A DNA stretch of 64,000 nucleotides from Parasponia andersonii (taxonomy: Eukaryota; Streptophyta; Magnoliopsida; Rosales; Cannabaceae): assembly GCA_002914805.1 (NCBI GenBank), contig JXTB01000212.1, positions 1 to 64,000 on the forward strand, read 5' to 3'. Numbering within the stretch: the first letter of the stretch is position 1; every line of letters starts with the position of its first letter. This document shows, one piece after another, positions 36,818 to 49,201 of this stretch. Both the position numbers and the translations under genes were made by a program. Under the pieces are notes generated by a model that saw only the letters and a program-made list of their open reading frames with translations, searched no databases and was not told where the DNA came from.

Positions 36818-39800
36818 TGTAACTCCTTAAGAATCCTTAAACTTGAAATTTTAGTAGTATTATTATCAACTTAGTGTTGAATTTTAATAAGTTTGAATTT
36901 GCAAATACTTGAAATTATGCTTGTAGTATTATTTTAATGTTAAATTTTATTACGTGAGAAAACTATAGTCAATCCTTGTTTTGACTTAGAATTTCTAAGT
37001 TAGTTTTCCTTAATAATAAATTGATTTTACAATAATTATATTAGATACATCAATATAACCTAATTAAAAATGTGACATATTTATGTCACATTAAAATTGT
37101 TACATTTTATAACCTAAAGTTAATGGTTGCACCAAAATAATACTATGCCATAATTTGAATGGCTAGGATTTAAGTATATAAAGAATTAAGTAGACAAATC
37201 AATCTAAGGGTGGAAAATAAGTTATAGAAAAAGATGAAAAGTAGTAAAGTTTTACCTTAGGAAGGTAATAACTTTAAATGAGTAGAATAGAAAAGGAAAG
37301 GGATAAAGTTAATGGGTAATTCAAAAGGTAGGATAAAAAGGAAAATCATAATGCAAATGTTCTTTAGAAATTAGTGGCCATAATTCAAAGTAGAAGACAT
37401 AGACAAAACTAATTAGTAACTTTTGTCTCCAAAATAATTCAAAAAGTATAAAAACGATTAATATAGTGGAGACTTTCTTTGGGAGCTAGTGGTATTGGAT
37501 TCCAAATAATTGAAAAAGAAGAAAGGTTAGAGACAAAAGTAGTGGATGAGTAAAAAGAATAAAGTAAAAGATAAAGTAATAGAGTATGAAAAGAAGATAT
37601 ATTGACAAATTGATAATAATGATGCTTGGATTATTTAATGGAATGTGAAAGTATGTATTATTGGATACCTTCCATGGATGGCTTATAAATAGATCATTCA
37701 TTTGGCAATTCAAATCCATGCTTAACCTTCCAAATTACTTAGCCAAACTATCTTCATATTTCTAATTATTCTTTCTCAAAAAAAAAAAAACTCATTATAC
37801 CTCACTTTCTTCTAAATCCACAAGAGCTATAATATTTTACCCATCGACTTTAGAAACTAAGAATTATAATCAAGAGAAGAAAGCACTTAATTTTGTGATG
37901 GAGACGTAAGAAAGAATATCTAAACTTGGAAGGTATTTATTCCCTCACCTTACTTGTTATGTGTTTGAATAGATTATATAAAAGAATAAATAGGTAATAA
38001 CATATTTTACCTACTTTAGATATTATATAATTTATATTATATTGAGACTTATTTTGTTGATTTCTTAAGCCTCTAAATATGAATACTTCATAACAATAAT
38101 AATAATAGTAAAATCAAAATGACTAGACACAAAAAAGTGGAAGATTTTTAAGTGTAAGACCCTAAAATAAAAAATGCATGAAAATGAACCAAGCTTAATG
38201 ATTTAGACTTAGATCCTTAAGAACAGATTTTTACCCATTATAAATGCTTTTCACAAATTAAAGATGTTTGCTCAAAAGTTGGAAGGACTAAACTGCATAA
38301 ATTTTGAGTATTTGGGTCAAAAGTGTAATTTTGACAAAATATGGGTCAAATATGTGAAAAAAGTATTTTAGGCAATTTGAAGACTATTTTAAGTGTAAAA
38401 GTAAATAAAGGAAGAATCTTTAACAAAAAAAGATATAATTCAATATTTACCATTAGAGGATATAAATGTTAGAAATCTTAAGATTTTGGGCAAAAATATA
38501 ATTATAGAACTTGAAATATTGGGTTGGAAATTCGGTATAAGAATAAAAATAAATTATTATTTTAGATCTCTAATTGGGATAAAAAAAGATTTAAAGACAT
38601 GAAATCAATTATAGGAAATAAGTAATGTATCCCTCTAATTGTATTTTGCCTAAGTTTAATGATAGATCTTAAAAGCGTGATCAATACCAAATAATATTTA
38701 GTGCAAGTATGATTTTAGATATTAAATTTCTATAGCCCTTAGTGTGGTTGACTCAAATATCATATTATGACCCTTAATTACGAATAAAGAAATTAATAAA
38801 GAATAATTCAAAGTATTTGATGAAAAGAAATATAATTAAGGAAACTTAATTGATTTAGGATGATATTAATCAAATCAACAACTAAATTATTGATATATTA
38901 AAAAGATCACTATGATCAAGGTTAATGAGAAACAAATCTCATCTATCTAAGTGAAAGTATAAATTAGTCAATGAATATAGCGTGACATTGTTTCTTAAAT
39001 GTGAAGTTTTATGCTGGATCAAAACTGAGTCGTAAATGTTTTAAGCCCACTAAGTAATTAGATGTTAAAAAAAACAGTATAAGGCCCGTTTAAATTTTCT
39101 CTAACAAATAGAGTACGTATACGTCAGGGAAAATTTTGATCTAGACATACGTAATTAACGAGTTGAACTAGGACAATCATATTACGAGGTAAGTAAAATT
39201 TCACCTATGGCATGGATGGTTAAAAATGTTTTATGTTTGCAGTATGATATATTTGAATTAATTTGATGTGTTAACTTGCCATTATATTATTATTATATGG
39301 CCTATGTATAATATATGCTTATAGAGATACTTTTCCTATGCTATAAAAATATGTTGTATGCTTACTTTACAACGTTATCACGAAAATACTTCAACATACT
39401 TTAACAAAAGAAATGCTATGATCGTTAAATATGAGTTTGGGTTCATTGAAGCGTACCCACTTATATTAAGAAAAGACTGAATAAGATAAAGAATTTAAAA
39501 GTGTCGTACCAACCTCCACTAGGTGAGGATATCAGAGGGAAAATAAGACCGACCTCTCCTAAGCGAGGATTCCCAAGGAAAAGTATGTTAAGATTATGAT
39601 CGTGGGTGTTTTCAGTTGGGTCGCTCCTCTGATTCCCCAATCGGTAGTGTACTCTCGGTACGTACACTAGGGCCCATAAGAAAGATAAAAGACTTTACAA
39701 TCAAGAATGAGATAAAATCACGATATTATATCTTATAATAAAGCGTAAAGTAATGATTTTATAAAATAGCATAACTGAACTTTCAAGGAAAAAGAAAATA

Positions 39801-40542
39801 ATAAAAACAATAGAATCGTTTTTTCATAAGAAAAAAAAATATTTTGTGAGAATTACATTGTACTTACTGGGCGAAAGCTCACATTTTATGAATATCCATG
39901 CTATAGGTACCAAAGGAAAGAAACCTCTGATTTGATTGATGGGTTAGCTAGAATTGAAGCGGGGATGAATGCGAGGCACGATCAATGGAATACCGCCATT
40001 AAAAAGTTACTTTCGCATATGTTTTTATTATGAGATAAATGATTTCAATTATGTAAGCTTAATGTTATTTGAAAACGTACTTATAACTTGACATTTTATT
40101 TCGTAATGTATGATTTAATCAAATTGAACTTGAAAATGTATTTCGATTTAATAAAAGTTAAACAAATGGTTTTTTTAGATCTAAAAGAGAAATTGTTTTG
40201 ATTTAAATAAATGCAAAACATAAGGGGTTCTGTCAAAAAGACCTAAACTATCTAAGGAGAGCTTGGGACTTAAGTGGTCCGTATATGACCTCCCTCCTCA
40301 CCTGGGGGCCCTTTATGGTTGCGCATTATTTAAATCACCTTAATAAAAAGTTTATAATTAAATTTAAAAAAAGGGTACTTAACCATTGAGAAACATTTAC
40401 TTGTTTTCAAAATTTAAGTAAATTGTTAGTTATAAATATAAATCTCTTAAAAGAAAAATTGTCATGAATTTTCAGCATCAAAATTTTTTTTAAGCTAAGA
40501 AGATAAGTAGTTAACAGTCAGAAAAAAAATCTAGTCGTTACA
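36818..40542 (+). mobile_element. 3.7 kb insertion with LTR ends, probably a solo LTR
   Basis: It starts TGTAACTCC and ends TAGTCGTTACA, so the termini are a 6-bp inverted pair TGTAAC...GTTACA. The same 5 bases CCTAC stand immediately before (36813-36817) and after (40543-40547). Removing it restores the integrase of Tat-D. There is no long open frame. Inside are a TATA-like block (GGCTTATAAATAG near 37680) and a TTACTGGGCGAAAGCTCACA block near 39865 also found in the other solo LTR. A single LTR of an Athila/Tekay-like large-LTR element is the likeliest reading; a non-autonomous LARD is the alternative. Confidence 0.7.
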
Positions 40543-41650
40543 CCTACGAACGATAAAAAAAATGGCACAATGAAATTCAGTAGAAAATGTGATAAATGTC
40601 AACACTTTACAATAGTGTCTAGATTTTATCCTATAAAATTAATGCGAATGACTAGTTCTTGGCCTCTCTCTCTAGAGCATTGATATCATTTGCCTATTAC
40701 CTCTTGTGTGAGAAGGTCTGAAATTTGTTGCAGTCGTAGTTGATTATTTCACAAAGTGCACAGAGGTTGAAGCACTGGCAATAATAATTTCGAGGAGAAT
40801 AACGAACTTTGTTTATAAATCCCTTGTTTGTCACTATAGTATACCCCATAAAATTGTTTTAGATAATCAGAAACAATTCAATTATGAAGGGTTTCATGAT
40901 TTATGCGAATATCTTGGCATCAAGAAAAGCTTTTCTGCACTATTTCATCCTCAGACAAATGGCTAGGTTGAGGCTATAAATAAGATCCTCAAGCATAACC
41001 TTAACACTAAGTTCAAAAACAATAAAGGATCATGGCCCGACATACTACCTAAAGTTCTTTGGGTATATCAAATGGCATCTTACACAGTAACTAGTGAAAG
41101 CCCATTCTCTTTGGCATACGGCTATAAAGCAATGATCCCTATGTAAATTGGAACCAGCACCCTCAAAACCATAAATGATCATGGCCTAACATACTACTTG
41201 AAGTTCTCTCGGCATGTTAAATGACAGCATGTAATGCAACTGGTGAAAGCCTATTCTCTTTGGCATACAGCTATAAAGCAATGATCCCTATGGAAATAGG
41301 AGCCAGTTCCCTCTGCAGATCTACTTAGGAAAGCATTGAAAATCATGAGCTAATGAGGATTGACCTAGACCTATTAGAAGAGAAGCACGAACAATCGCAA
41401 TTGTAGGTCACATCCTATCAACAAAGAATTGCTCGTTATTACAACTCAAAAGTCAAAAGATGAGAGCTCAATTTTGAAGACATAGTACTATGATGTGTTA
41501 TGCCAAATACAAAAGAACTAGGAGTAGGATTGTTCGGTCCAGCTTGGAATATTCACTATGAAATTGATGCCATAATTTGACCTAGCACTTATATGCTAGC
41601 TCGAATTGGAGGATAGAAAACTAACCATGCATAGAATGTAGAATATTTGT
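40543..41650 (+). pseudogene. pol: Tat-D integrase, second half
   Basis: The frame resumes after the insertion: MKFSRKCDKCQHFTIVSRF, then FVAVVVDYFTKCTEVEALA near 40725, the second catalytic Asp (VLDNQKQFNYEGF), the catalytic Glu block (VEAINKILKHNL near 40970) and ESPFSLAYGYKAM. The first-Asp block is damaged. A 149-bp segment covering the last two blocks is duplicated in tandem (41018-41166 and 41167-41315). The C terminus (FGPAWNIHYEIDAI, ARIGG near 41600) is readable, with stops. Confidence 0.82.
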
Positions 41651-42071
41651 GTCGCTAATATTAATAGTTTGCTAAATGTGGTGTACATCCTCAGATTTCA
41701 ACAATAAATACTCGGCCTAATTCTATTCGATCAACAAAATTAGAGTTACATGGCAGTTCGCATCACTATCATAAAACTCGTAGGGTAATGGGATTAGACA
41801 TGGTCTCCTATTTGTAATCAAAAGGTCTAACACACGACCACTTAGAGAAGCAAATTCTTTTAACACAATGTTTTAAAATTCGAAGTTCCCTGAATTTTCC
41901 TCCTCACTTCATGCATAGTACGTCGCACAACATAATGTCACTCCATAAACGATAAGTGACCATGCAAAAATCTCCAAAGTTTTGAATGAAACATAGCTAC
42001 TATATTATAACAGGGAACTCTAAATAAGATTTTTGACAATGGATTATCTCCTAACAATAAAGCTTAGGAGG
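41651..42071 (+). other. Tat-D 3' non-coding region up to its polypurine tract
   Basis: Words such as TTTTCCTCCTCACTTCATGC (41897-41916) match the region after integrase in Tat-C (48764) and Tat-B (22200). It ends AAAGCTTAGGAGG, the left part of the polypurine tract, where Tat-C is inserted. No antisense gene separates integrase from the tract here, so Tat-D has lost that region or never had it. Confidence 0.65.
42067..42071. other. target-site duplication GGAGG (left) of Tat-C
   Basis: GGAGG precedes the first LTR base TG at 42072 and recurs at 52992-52996 right after the last LTR base. Confidence 0.92.
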
Positions 42072-42721
42072 TGTTGTGCGGTCTAAAATCCTATGTCAGT
42101 TCGCATGAATAAGATTAAGTGTGACCTCTTCCGAAAGAGTTGCATGCGACCTCAACCATATAAGTTAGTGCGACCTCTTCAGAAAAAGTTACGTTCGACC
42201 TCCTCCGAATAAGTTAAGAACGACCAGAATGAAAAGGAGACTAGTCTAGGCTTCGTCAAATGAGTAACCTACAAAGAAAGGTAAACAAAAGTTTCTCTTT
42301 AAAGATCGACCAGTTACCTTATTTAAGTGATTATCCAGTTATATTGTTACTCAAATTGTATTGCCCAATTGTACAGTTACCCATTCTCATAATTGGGAAC
42401 ATTGAGCTATCTTCATTTATATAAAGGGAGTTCAATATTTTAGTAAGTGGATCTTGGACTTTTTCTGATCTTGGAAGGCTGAGGAATTTTGGAAAGAACC
42501 TTTTTAATTTTTTCTTCTTCTTTCCGGATAATACATTGTAATTTTGAGTTCTTGTAATTCTCCAGAAAATTGTGAAGAACAGTGGACATAGGCTCATCTT
42601 TTTGGGGGCTGAACCACTATAAAATTCTTGCCACTTTATTTGCTTTGATTGATAACCCTTTTCACACAAGCCATATCTCCCAATTTTTCTAAATTTATTG
42701 TTGACAAAACCTCCATCAATA
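42072..42721 (+). repeat. 5' LTR of Tat-C
   Basis: 650 bp, TGTTGTGCGG...CCATCAATA. The U3 part (42118-42232) holds four to five imperfect 25-bp units of the type GCGACCTCTTCCGAAAGAGTT. The TATA box is TATATAAAG (42418-42426). Confidence 0.95.
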
Positions 42722-42740
42722 ATTGGCGCTAGAATGAGGG
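42722..42740 (+). other. primer-binding site of Tat-C
   Basis: ATTGGCGCTAGAATGAGGG directly follows the LTR; same site as in Tat-A. Confidence 0.75.
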
Positions 42741-42782
42741 CTATTCCAGCAAAATAGTTTGTCAAATTTTGCTTTTTTAATA

Positions 42783-44360
42783 ATGGCAAACATCAGAAAC
42801 ACTACCAGAGTCACTAGAACTAGCCAAAACCAACCCTAAAGCACTACTGCTGTATAGGTAGACCCTGCTCAGGATTAGCTTATTATGACCGCATCAGAAA
42901 ACCTTGCTCAGAGACAGAATCGCATGGAGGAGACACTGGTGAACCTTCAGCAAATCACTAACCAGATCAATGACTCCCTACGACGACTTACTGAAGGACA
43001 GATGGTGACCCCACCACAACACGAATGTCCCAGAGAAAATCCTGCTCAACAACCTAAGAAAGGAATACAGATCCTAGAGACAAGGAAACGCAATAATCCA
43101 AGAACCTAGCAAGAGCATCATGAAGATCGCATCTCCAAGGGAAAAGGCAAAGTCGTAAACTTGCCTCTAGAATCTGGTACAGAGAGTTCAAGCACTAACC
43201 ATGATCGTAGACAACCTTCTCACAAATCAAATGGTAATCAAGATCGCTTAAATAGCGAACAAAAATGTCAATCAAGAAGCGTCTTCGAAAGAATCAGTAG
43301 AGAGTCGAGACAAAATCCTACAGACCTAAGACAACACTTGGAGCGGCGATGTAGTCATGAATGATCCGTATCGCATCATAACCACCAAAGCTGATCTCGT
43401 CGCATTATTTTGCTGGATTCCTCTCATAGATCGCAGAAGATTCTACCTGACCAACCTACCATACATCGAGATAACAATCAAAGGCCGCCCTTGCTGCCAA
43501 CAAGAGATAATGCTCTCCCTACGAACGTCGATGTTCACAATTTAAGGATCGTATTAGATGCACTTGCTGGTTGGGACGATGAGCTCGCTGATGGGTATCG
43601 TCAATCACCATTCAGCGAGGAAGTTCGAGCTGCTGCCCTACCTATTGGATTCAGACTTCCCACTGTAAATACGTTTTATGAGAAAACTAATCCACAGGAC
43701 CATATAGACCACTTCAGTGACCTAATGGAACTCCATCATGTCAATGATCATGCATGTTAGAGATGTTTTGGTGTAACTCTCTCAAGAGTAGCAAAGAAAT
43801 GGTTTCAAGGACTCAAGTCCGGCTCAATCTCATCCTGGCAACAACTTCAGATGGCGTTTTAGAGACAGTTCCAAGCTGTAAAGAATTTCATTGTTCCACT
43901 TGTTAGCTTGTCTGTAATTCGATAAGGTCCAGAGGAAACTCTATGATGTTATCTCAACCGATTCACCTCAGAGTTAGCAAAGGTCAACAACCCACCCGAA
44001 GGGGGAGTTTTAACTCTCATGATGGCTGGGGTGCGACCAGAAACTAAACTCTGGAAGGAATTACTTGAGCAAGAATGTAGAACTCTTGAAGACTTCTACC
44101 GAAGAGTTGGTCGGCATCTGAGGATAGAATCTTCACGCGAGAATCTTCAAAAGACGAAGAAAGAAAGAAGAAAAGATGCTACTAAAGACGCGATCACGAC
44201 CAACAATAATGGTAATAAGAAAAACAAAAAGAGTAATGAACAGTTGATGGAGAATCAGCCTAGAACTAAAAAGCAGGAGATTTCAAGAGCTCCCATGCGG
44301 TTCAACAATCATACCGAGTTAAACACGCCCATAGATCATATCTATGTGGTCACAAATTAG
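42783..44360 (+). pseudogene. gag: Tat-C gag, broken by stops
   Basis: The frame starts at ATG 42783. Within the first 35 codons three stops stand where Tat-A has CAA, CAA and CAG. Readable pieces are the helical stretch (RMEETLVNLQQITN), the basic region (43161-43364), and the capsid core (AGWDDELADGYRQSPFSEEV near 43570; KKWFQGLKS near 43796; MMAGVRPETKLWKELLEQE from 44019). The last run ends with the shared stop TAG at 44358-44360, followed by two further TAG codons. The Cys-His knuckle lies just after it (FYWYRNNIGHDTNN), here with its first Cys changed to Tyr. Confidence 0.85.
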
Positions 44361-44663
44361 TAGTAGGAGCGATACCATCAACCGGAACCAATGAAATGGG
44401 ACAGAGCAAAGTGCGACCCCAATAAGTTCTACTGGTATCGTAATAACATTGGACATGACACCAATAATTACTACGCCTTGAAGGATGAAATTGAAGGGCG
44501 ACTGCGACAATACACTAGGTAGAACAACGAAAGGCGAGAAGAAAACCAAGTGCGACATCTAGAAATTCAACACGAAGTACGAACTATCTTTGGAGGACCA
44601 CATGTTAGTGGAAATTCAAAAAGGGCTCAAGACAGGTATGAACGAGAAGCTCGACAATAGCCA

Positions 44664-45065
44664 TTGACTAACGTCATGCACCTTGAGCAGCGACCACGAA
44701 AGCTTCAACGAGTACCGGATATGGACATTACCTTCACAGAACAGGATGTGAGGGAGGTCCATTATCCGCATAATGATGCATTGGTCATAAAAATTAATTG
44801 TGGTAGCACACAGTTATGGCGAGTATTGGTTGATAACGGGAGTACTGTTGACATGTACTATGACGCCTTTAAGAAGATGGGGTTGAATGAAAGTGACTTG
44901 AAGCCTACCGTCACTCTGCTCTATGGTTTCACTAGTGACAGCCTAATGCCTATGGGGTAGGCGAGGTGCAAGGAAACCAATATGATGCGCGGACTTGTTA
45001 TAACAACTCGTGGAAACTTGCAGCAAAGGATGTGATGCCTCGCACAATGATGGTCCAGCTACCAA
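44664..45065 (+). pseudogene. pol: Tat-C protease with internal deletion
   Basis: The open run (44664-44960) holds the aspartic-protease motif VDNGSTVD near 44828 and ends GDSLMPMG-stop. Compared with Tat-A, about 181 bp are missing right at this point (join at ATGGGGTAGG, 44950-44959), shifting the frame and removing the second half of the protease including the NAVLGR motif. The deletion ends share GGG. Confidence 0.85.
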
Positions 45066-46620
45066 AAGAAGCTTCAGTCAAAACATCGAGCAAAAGGTCA
45101 GTCGAAGCATCAGTTGGAACGTCAGTCGAAGCATCAGTTGAAGCGTCAAACAAAGCATCAGTCGAACCGTCAGTTAAAGTGTCAATCTACACCACCAGTG
45201 AAGATTTTGATCCTCAAGAAATAGACAAAGAGGTCAGAACTGGACCTCTTGAAGAACTGGAGGATTTATCATTTGACATGTCCTCCAAAACTTTAAAGAT
45301 TGGAATGAAGATTCAAGAACCTGTGCGAGCTTCATTGGTCGCTTTTCTAGAATCTAACTTGGACGTCTTCATATGGCAACATTCGGACATGGTAAGGATC
45401 GATTCGAATATCATATGCCACCATCTTAACATAGACCTGACAAAAAAACCTGTACGGCAGAAAAGAAGAGCTATGAATCCAGAGTGCTACGTCACATTGA
45501 AAGAAGAGGTGGATAAGCTGCTCAAAATTGGATTTATAAGGGAATCTTTTTACTAAAGCTAGCTAGCTAATATAGTTTTGGTAAAGAAACCCAATGGGAA
45601 GTGGAGAACGTGCATCAATTTCACCGATCTCAACAAAGCATACCCGAAGGACAGCTTCCCCCTTCCGAGAATTGACCAGCTTGTAGATGCGACATCGGGG
45701 CATGAACTTTTAAGTTTCATGGACACGTATTCTAGATACAATAAAATTCCTATGTACGAGTTAGATAAGGAGCATACCTCATTCATCACTGATCGAGGAC
45801 TATACTACTACAAGAAGATGCCCTTCGGACTCATCAATGCAGGAGCAACCTATCAGCGTCTTGTTAATATGATGTTTGCAAAATAAATTGGCAAGACAAT
45901 GGAGGTATATGTCGACGACATGTTGGTAAAGTCGGAGAAAGACGACGATCATATCAAGCATCTTGATGAGATGTTCAAAATTCTCCGAAAATATCAAATG
46001 AAGCTGAATCCCCAGAAGTGTGCATTCGGGGTAGGATCTGGAAAATTTTTGGGTTTCATGGTCAATCAGCGAGGCATTGAAGCTAACTCTCAGAAGATAC
46101 AAGCGTTGATTGATATGTAATCTGCTCGTAAACCCAGGGATGTACAAAGCCTAGCAGGAAGAGTGGCTGCATTGAGTCGGTTTGTATCCAGGTCAACTAA
46201 TAAATGCCAACCGTTTTTTGAAGTATTGAAAGGATCAAAGAGGTTCGAATGGATGGGAGAATACGAGCTGGCATTGCAAGAGTTAAAAACACACTTGGGT
46301 TCTCCTCCACTCTTGTCGAAGCCAAACCCAGGAGAAGAATTATGCCTATATCTCACTGTTTCTAAATATGCGATGAGTGCTGCATTAATTCACGAGGAGG
46401 AAAATATATAGTGACCTGTCTATTATGTAAGTAAAAGATTACTTGATGCCGAAACTAGATACCCAGAGACGGAAAAAATGGCACTAGCACTTGTCATCGC
46501 ATCAAGGAAGCTTCGACCTTACTTTCATGCTCACTCTATGAAAGTTTTCACGAATTTTCCGTTCTAACAGGTTCTACAGAAAACTGAGGCTTCAGGATGG
46601 CTACTTAAGTGGGCCGTTGA
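45066..46620 (+). pseudogene. pol: Tat-C reverse transcriptase and first RNase H, with stops
   Basis: After a Ser-Val-Glu-Ala-Ser repeat linker (45066-45190) and an acidic segment, the RT starts at KKPVRQKRRAMNPE. Key blocks are KPNGKWRTCINFTDLNKAYP (45587), the palm DTYSRYNKIPMYE (first catalytic Asp), FGLINAGATYQRLVN and the YVDD box at 45909. The thumb (SLAGRVAALSRFVSRS) and RNase H (YLTVSKYAMSAALI, SKRLLDAETRYPETEKMALA) follow. Stops at 45554, 45884, 46118, 46409 and 46412 mostly sit at expected Gln or Trp codons. Confidence 0.88.
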
Positions 46621-47311
46621 ATTGAGTCAATTTGACATCAATTTTCAACCTTGCACTGCCGTAAAGGGTCAGGCTCTCGCAAATTTTATTGCAGAATTTA
46701 CATATGATGTCAATTTTCCCACAAGAGTACTCAAAAAACCTACTTCAGATACATCAAGGTTGTGGAAACATTATGTTGATGGGTTATCAAATGAAAATGG
46801 AGCAGGTGTGAGCCTAGTTTTAATCAGTCTTGAAGGGCATAACATTCATTGTGCGCTTCGCTTCAAATTCCCAGCGTCGAATAATAAGGCTGAATATGAA
46901 GCACTGATAGCTGGGCTAAAGCTTACCTAGGAAATGAAGGTCGAGATGATTGAAGTGTACATCGACTCCCAACTAGTCGTTTGTCAGGTTAAGGGCGATT
47001 ACCAAGCAAGAGGGGAGAGAATGATGGCCTATTTGCAGGAGGTACAACAAATGTTCTCGACATTCACTGCTTATAACATTCAACTTCTTTCTCGCATTGA
47101 AAATACCCCGGCGGATGCACTTGCTAAGCTCGCTTCAACAAAAGATACAAAGTTGTTGAAGGTTGTTCCTGTTGAATTTCTTGTATCGCCAAGCATCGAA
47201 GTTGAACCCCAATTAACCATGCCAGTTGACGAAAAACCATCATGGATGGACCCTATAATGCAATATTTACAAAATGACGATCTTCCCAGAAGCAAAGACG
47301 ATGCAAAGTGA
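46621..47311 (+). pseudogene. pol: Tat-C second (archaeal-type) RNase H
   Basis: A linker (PCTAVKGQALANFIAEF) leads to HYVDGLSNENGAGVSLVLIS, NNKAEYEALIAGLKL, VYIDSQLVVCQVKGDYQ and TPADALAKLAS. This is the extra RNase H domain that marks the Tat lineage and lies between the first RNase H and integrase. One stop (TAG 46928-46930, where a Gln or Arg codon is expected) splits it; otherwise it is well kept, with the catalytic Asp-Glu-Asp positions visible. Confidence 0.88.
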
Positions 47312-48480
47312 CTCCGCATAAAGGCAGCCTGCTATATCATCCATGATGAGAAGCTTTATCGAAGAAGTTTTAGCTTGTCATTATTATTATGTGTCAATGA
47401 TGAAAAAGCACGCTATATTACGAGAGAAATTCACCTAGGAATATGCAGAAATCATTCTATGGGGCAAGCACTTGCAAATAAGATTCTCCGATAAGGGTAT
47501 TTTTGGCCGACTATGAAGAAGGATACAATGGAATTTGCTAGAAGGTGTGATAAATATCGACGGTTTGCGACTATTCCTAGAATACCACATGTTCCTTTAA
47601 TTACAATGACTAGTCCATGGCCATTTGCTATTTGGGGAATTGATATTATCGGGATGCTTCCATTAGCACGGGGTGGTTTAAAGTATGCGGTAGTCGCAGT
47701 CGATTATTTCACAAAATAGACAGAAGCTGAAGCCTTGAGCACCATTTCTGCAAAGAAAATGATAGATTTTGTTTATAAATCTATAATCTGCCGTTATGGT
47801 ATACCGCATACTATAATTTCTGATAATGGGAAACAATTCGACTGCGATGAGTTCTGTAACTTCTGCAACAACTTGGGCATCAAGAAGAGTTTCTCTGCTG
47901 TTGTTCATCCACAAGCCAATGGGCAGGTCGAAGTGATAAATAAAATACTTAAACAGAATATAAAGATGGAGATGGAGGAGTATAAAGGAGCTTAGCCAAA
48001 TGTACTTCCAGAAGTTTTATGGGCTTATCGCACCACTCAACGAACCACTACTGGAGAGAGTCCATTCTCTTTAGCTTATGGATATGAAGCAATGATCCCA
48101 GTTGAAATTGGTGCGAGCTCTCTACAGTGATCTATTTATGAGCAAGATCAGAATGATGTATTAATGAGAATTGAGCTCGATTTTTCAGAAGAAAGGCGTG
48201 AAAAATCTCAACTTCGAATCGCATCATATCAACAATGCACTGCTTGATATTTTAACTCCAAAGTCAAAAGTAGAGATTTTGAAGTTGGTGATCTTATCCT
48301 TCGAAGAGTTCTACCTAATAATAAAGAGCATGATGCAGGTATATATGGACCTTCCTGGGAAGGACCTTATGTTATTGATATCGTCATTCGACCTAGGACA
48401 TACAAGCTAGCTCACATCGGCAGACAATAGATCGAACATGCTTGGAATGCAGAACAACTTCATCGTTATTATCAATCAAT
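47312..48480 (+). pseudogene. pol: Tat-C integrase, with stops
   Basis: Domains in order: HHCC zinc finger (REIHLGICRNHSMG; CDKYRRF, the last Cys changed to Tyr), catalytic core with first Asp (WGIDIIGMLP), second Asp (IISDNGKQFDCDEF) and Glu (NGQVEVINKILKQ), and C-terminal region (LILRRVLPN, SWEGPYVIDIVIRPRTYKLAH). Stops at 47717-47719 and 47993-47995 replace expected Trp codons, and others lie at 48127-48129 and 48427-48429. The catalytic triad itself is preserved. Confidence 0.88.
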
Positions 48481-49201
48481 CTTCATATATATCTTCATGT
48501 ATTTTCACCGGCTTCCTGTATCTTCATTATTTTGTCATTCAACGTCATTCGTCAATAATATTTCTTCGGCTATTACTTCAACTTCATTTGATTCATCTCT
48601 TATAGTTCTATGGCAGTTTTCGGACACCATAAAACTCGAGGGGGCAGTGGGATCAGAATATTATCTGCTACTTGCTTCCTAAGGGACTATGCAAAATGTC
48701 CATTTAGAGTGGTCGAAATTTTAGATCATCAAAATATCTAAAATTCCTTAAAATCCTAGGATTTTCTCCTCACTTTATGCTTTAGCATGTCGTATTATAC
48801 AATTTCCCTCCTCGAACAACAAAGTAACTAAGCAAAATGTTCATTGTTCGATGTGATGTATTGCTTTATCCTATTTTGCCATGGAACTTTTGAAAAATAG
48901 TATTGAGTTTGCATCACTCGTACTTGCTATTTTCTTAAGCGACCTAACCTATCCTAACACTTAAAACTCGTTTTAAGTTAGATGGATTCAAATCGTAAAA
49001 AGTGTATCGATCATTCACGTAGTGATTGACTACTTAGTTAATTACAATGTTGTGTTTTAATTATTTTGCAGGAATATATATCTGACAAGAAAAAAAAAGC
49101 ATTCATTAAAAAGCACGCACCTGTATACAAGAAAAGGGAGAAAAAGGGGGACCAAGCCCACATTGTTCTGAATAAAAAAAAAATGAATACAAATGTGTCT
49201 T

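Noticed and set aside
38153-40542. A separate LTR starting TGTAAGACCC at 38153 inside the 3.7 kb insertion
   Set aside because: No matching end with a 5-bp duplication could be found, while the outer borders at 36818 and 40542 are fixed by CCTAC.
42331-42789. 152-codon open frame, minus strand
   Set aside because: It lies entirely over the LTR and leader of Tat-C, antisense to them, and a shorter version appears at the same place in the 3' LTR (52775-52999).
45800-46147. 115-codon minus-strand frame inside Tat-C polymerase
   Set aside because: Shadow of the RT frame, which has clear YVDD and flanking motifs on the plus strand.
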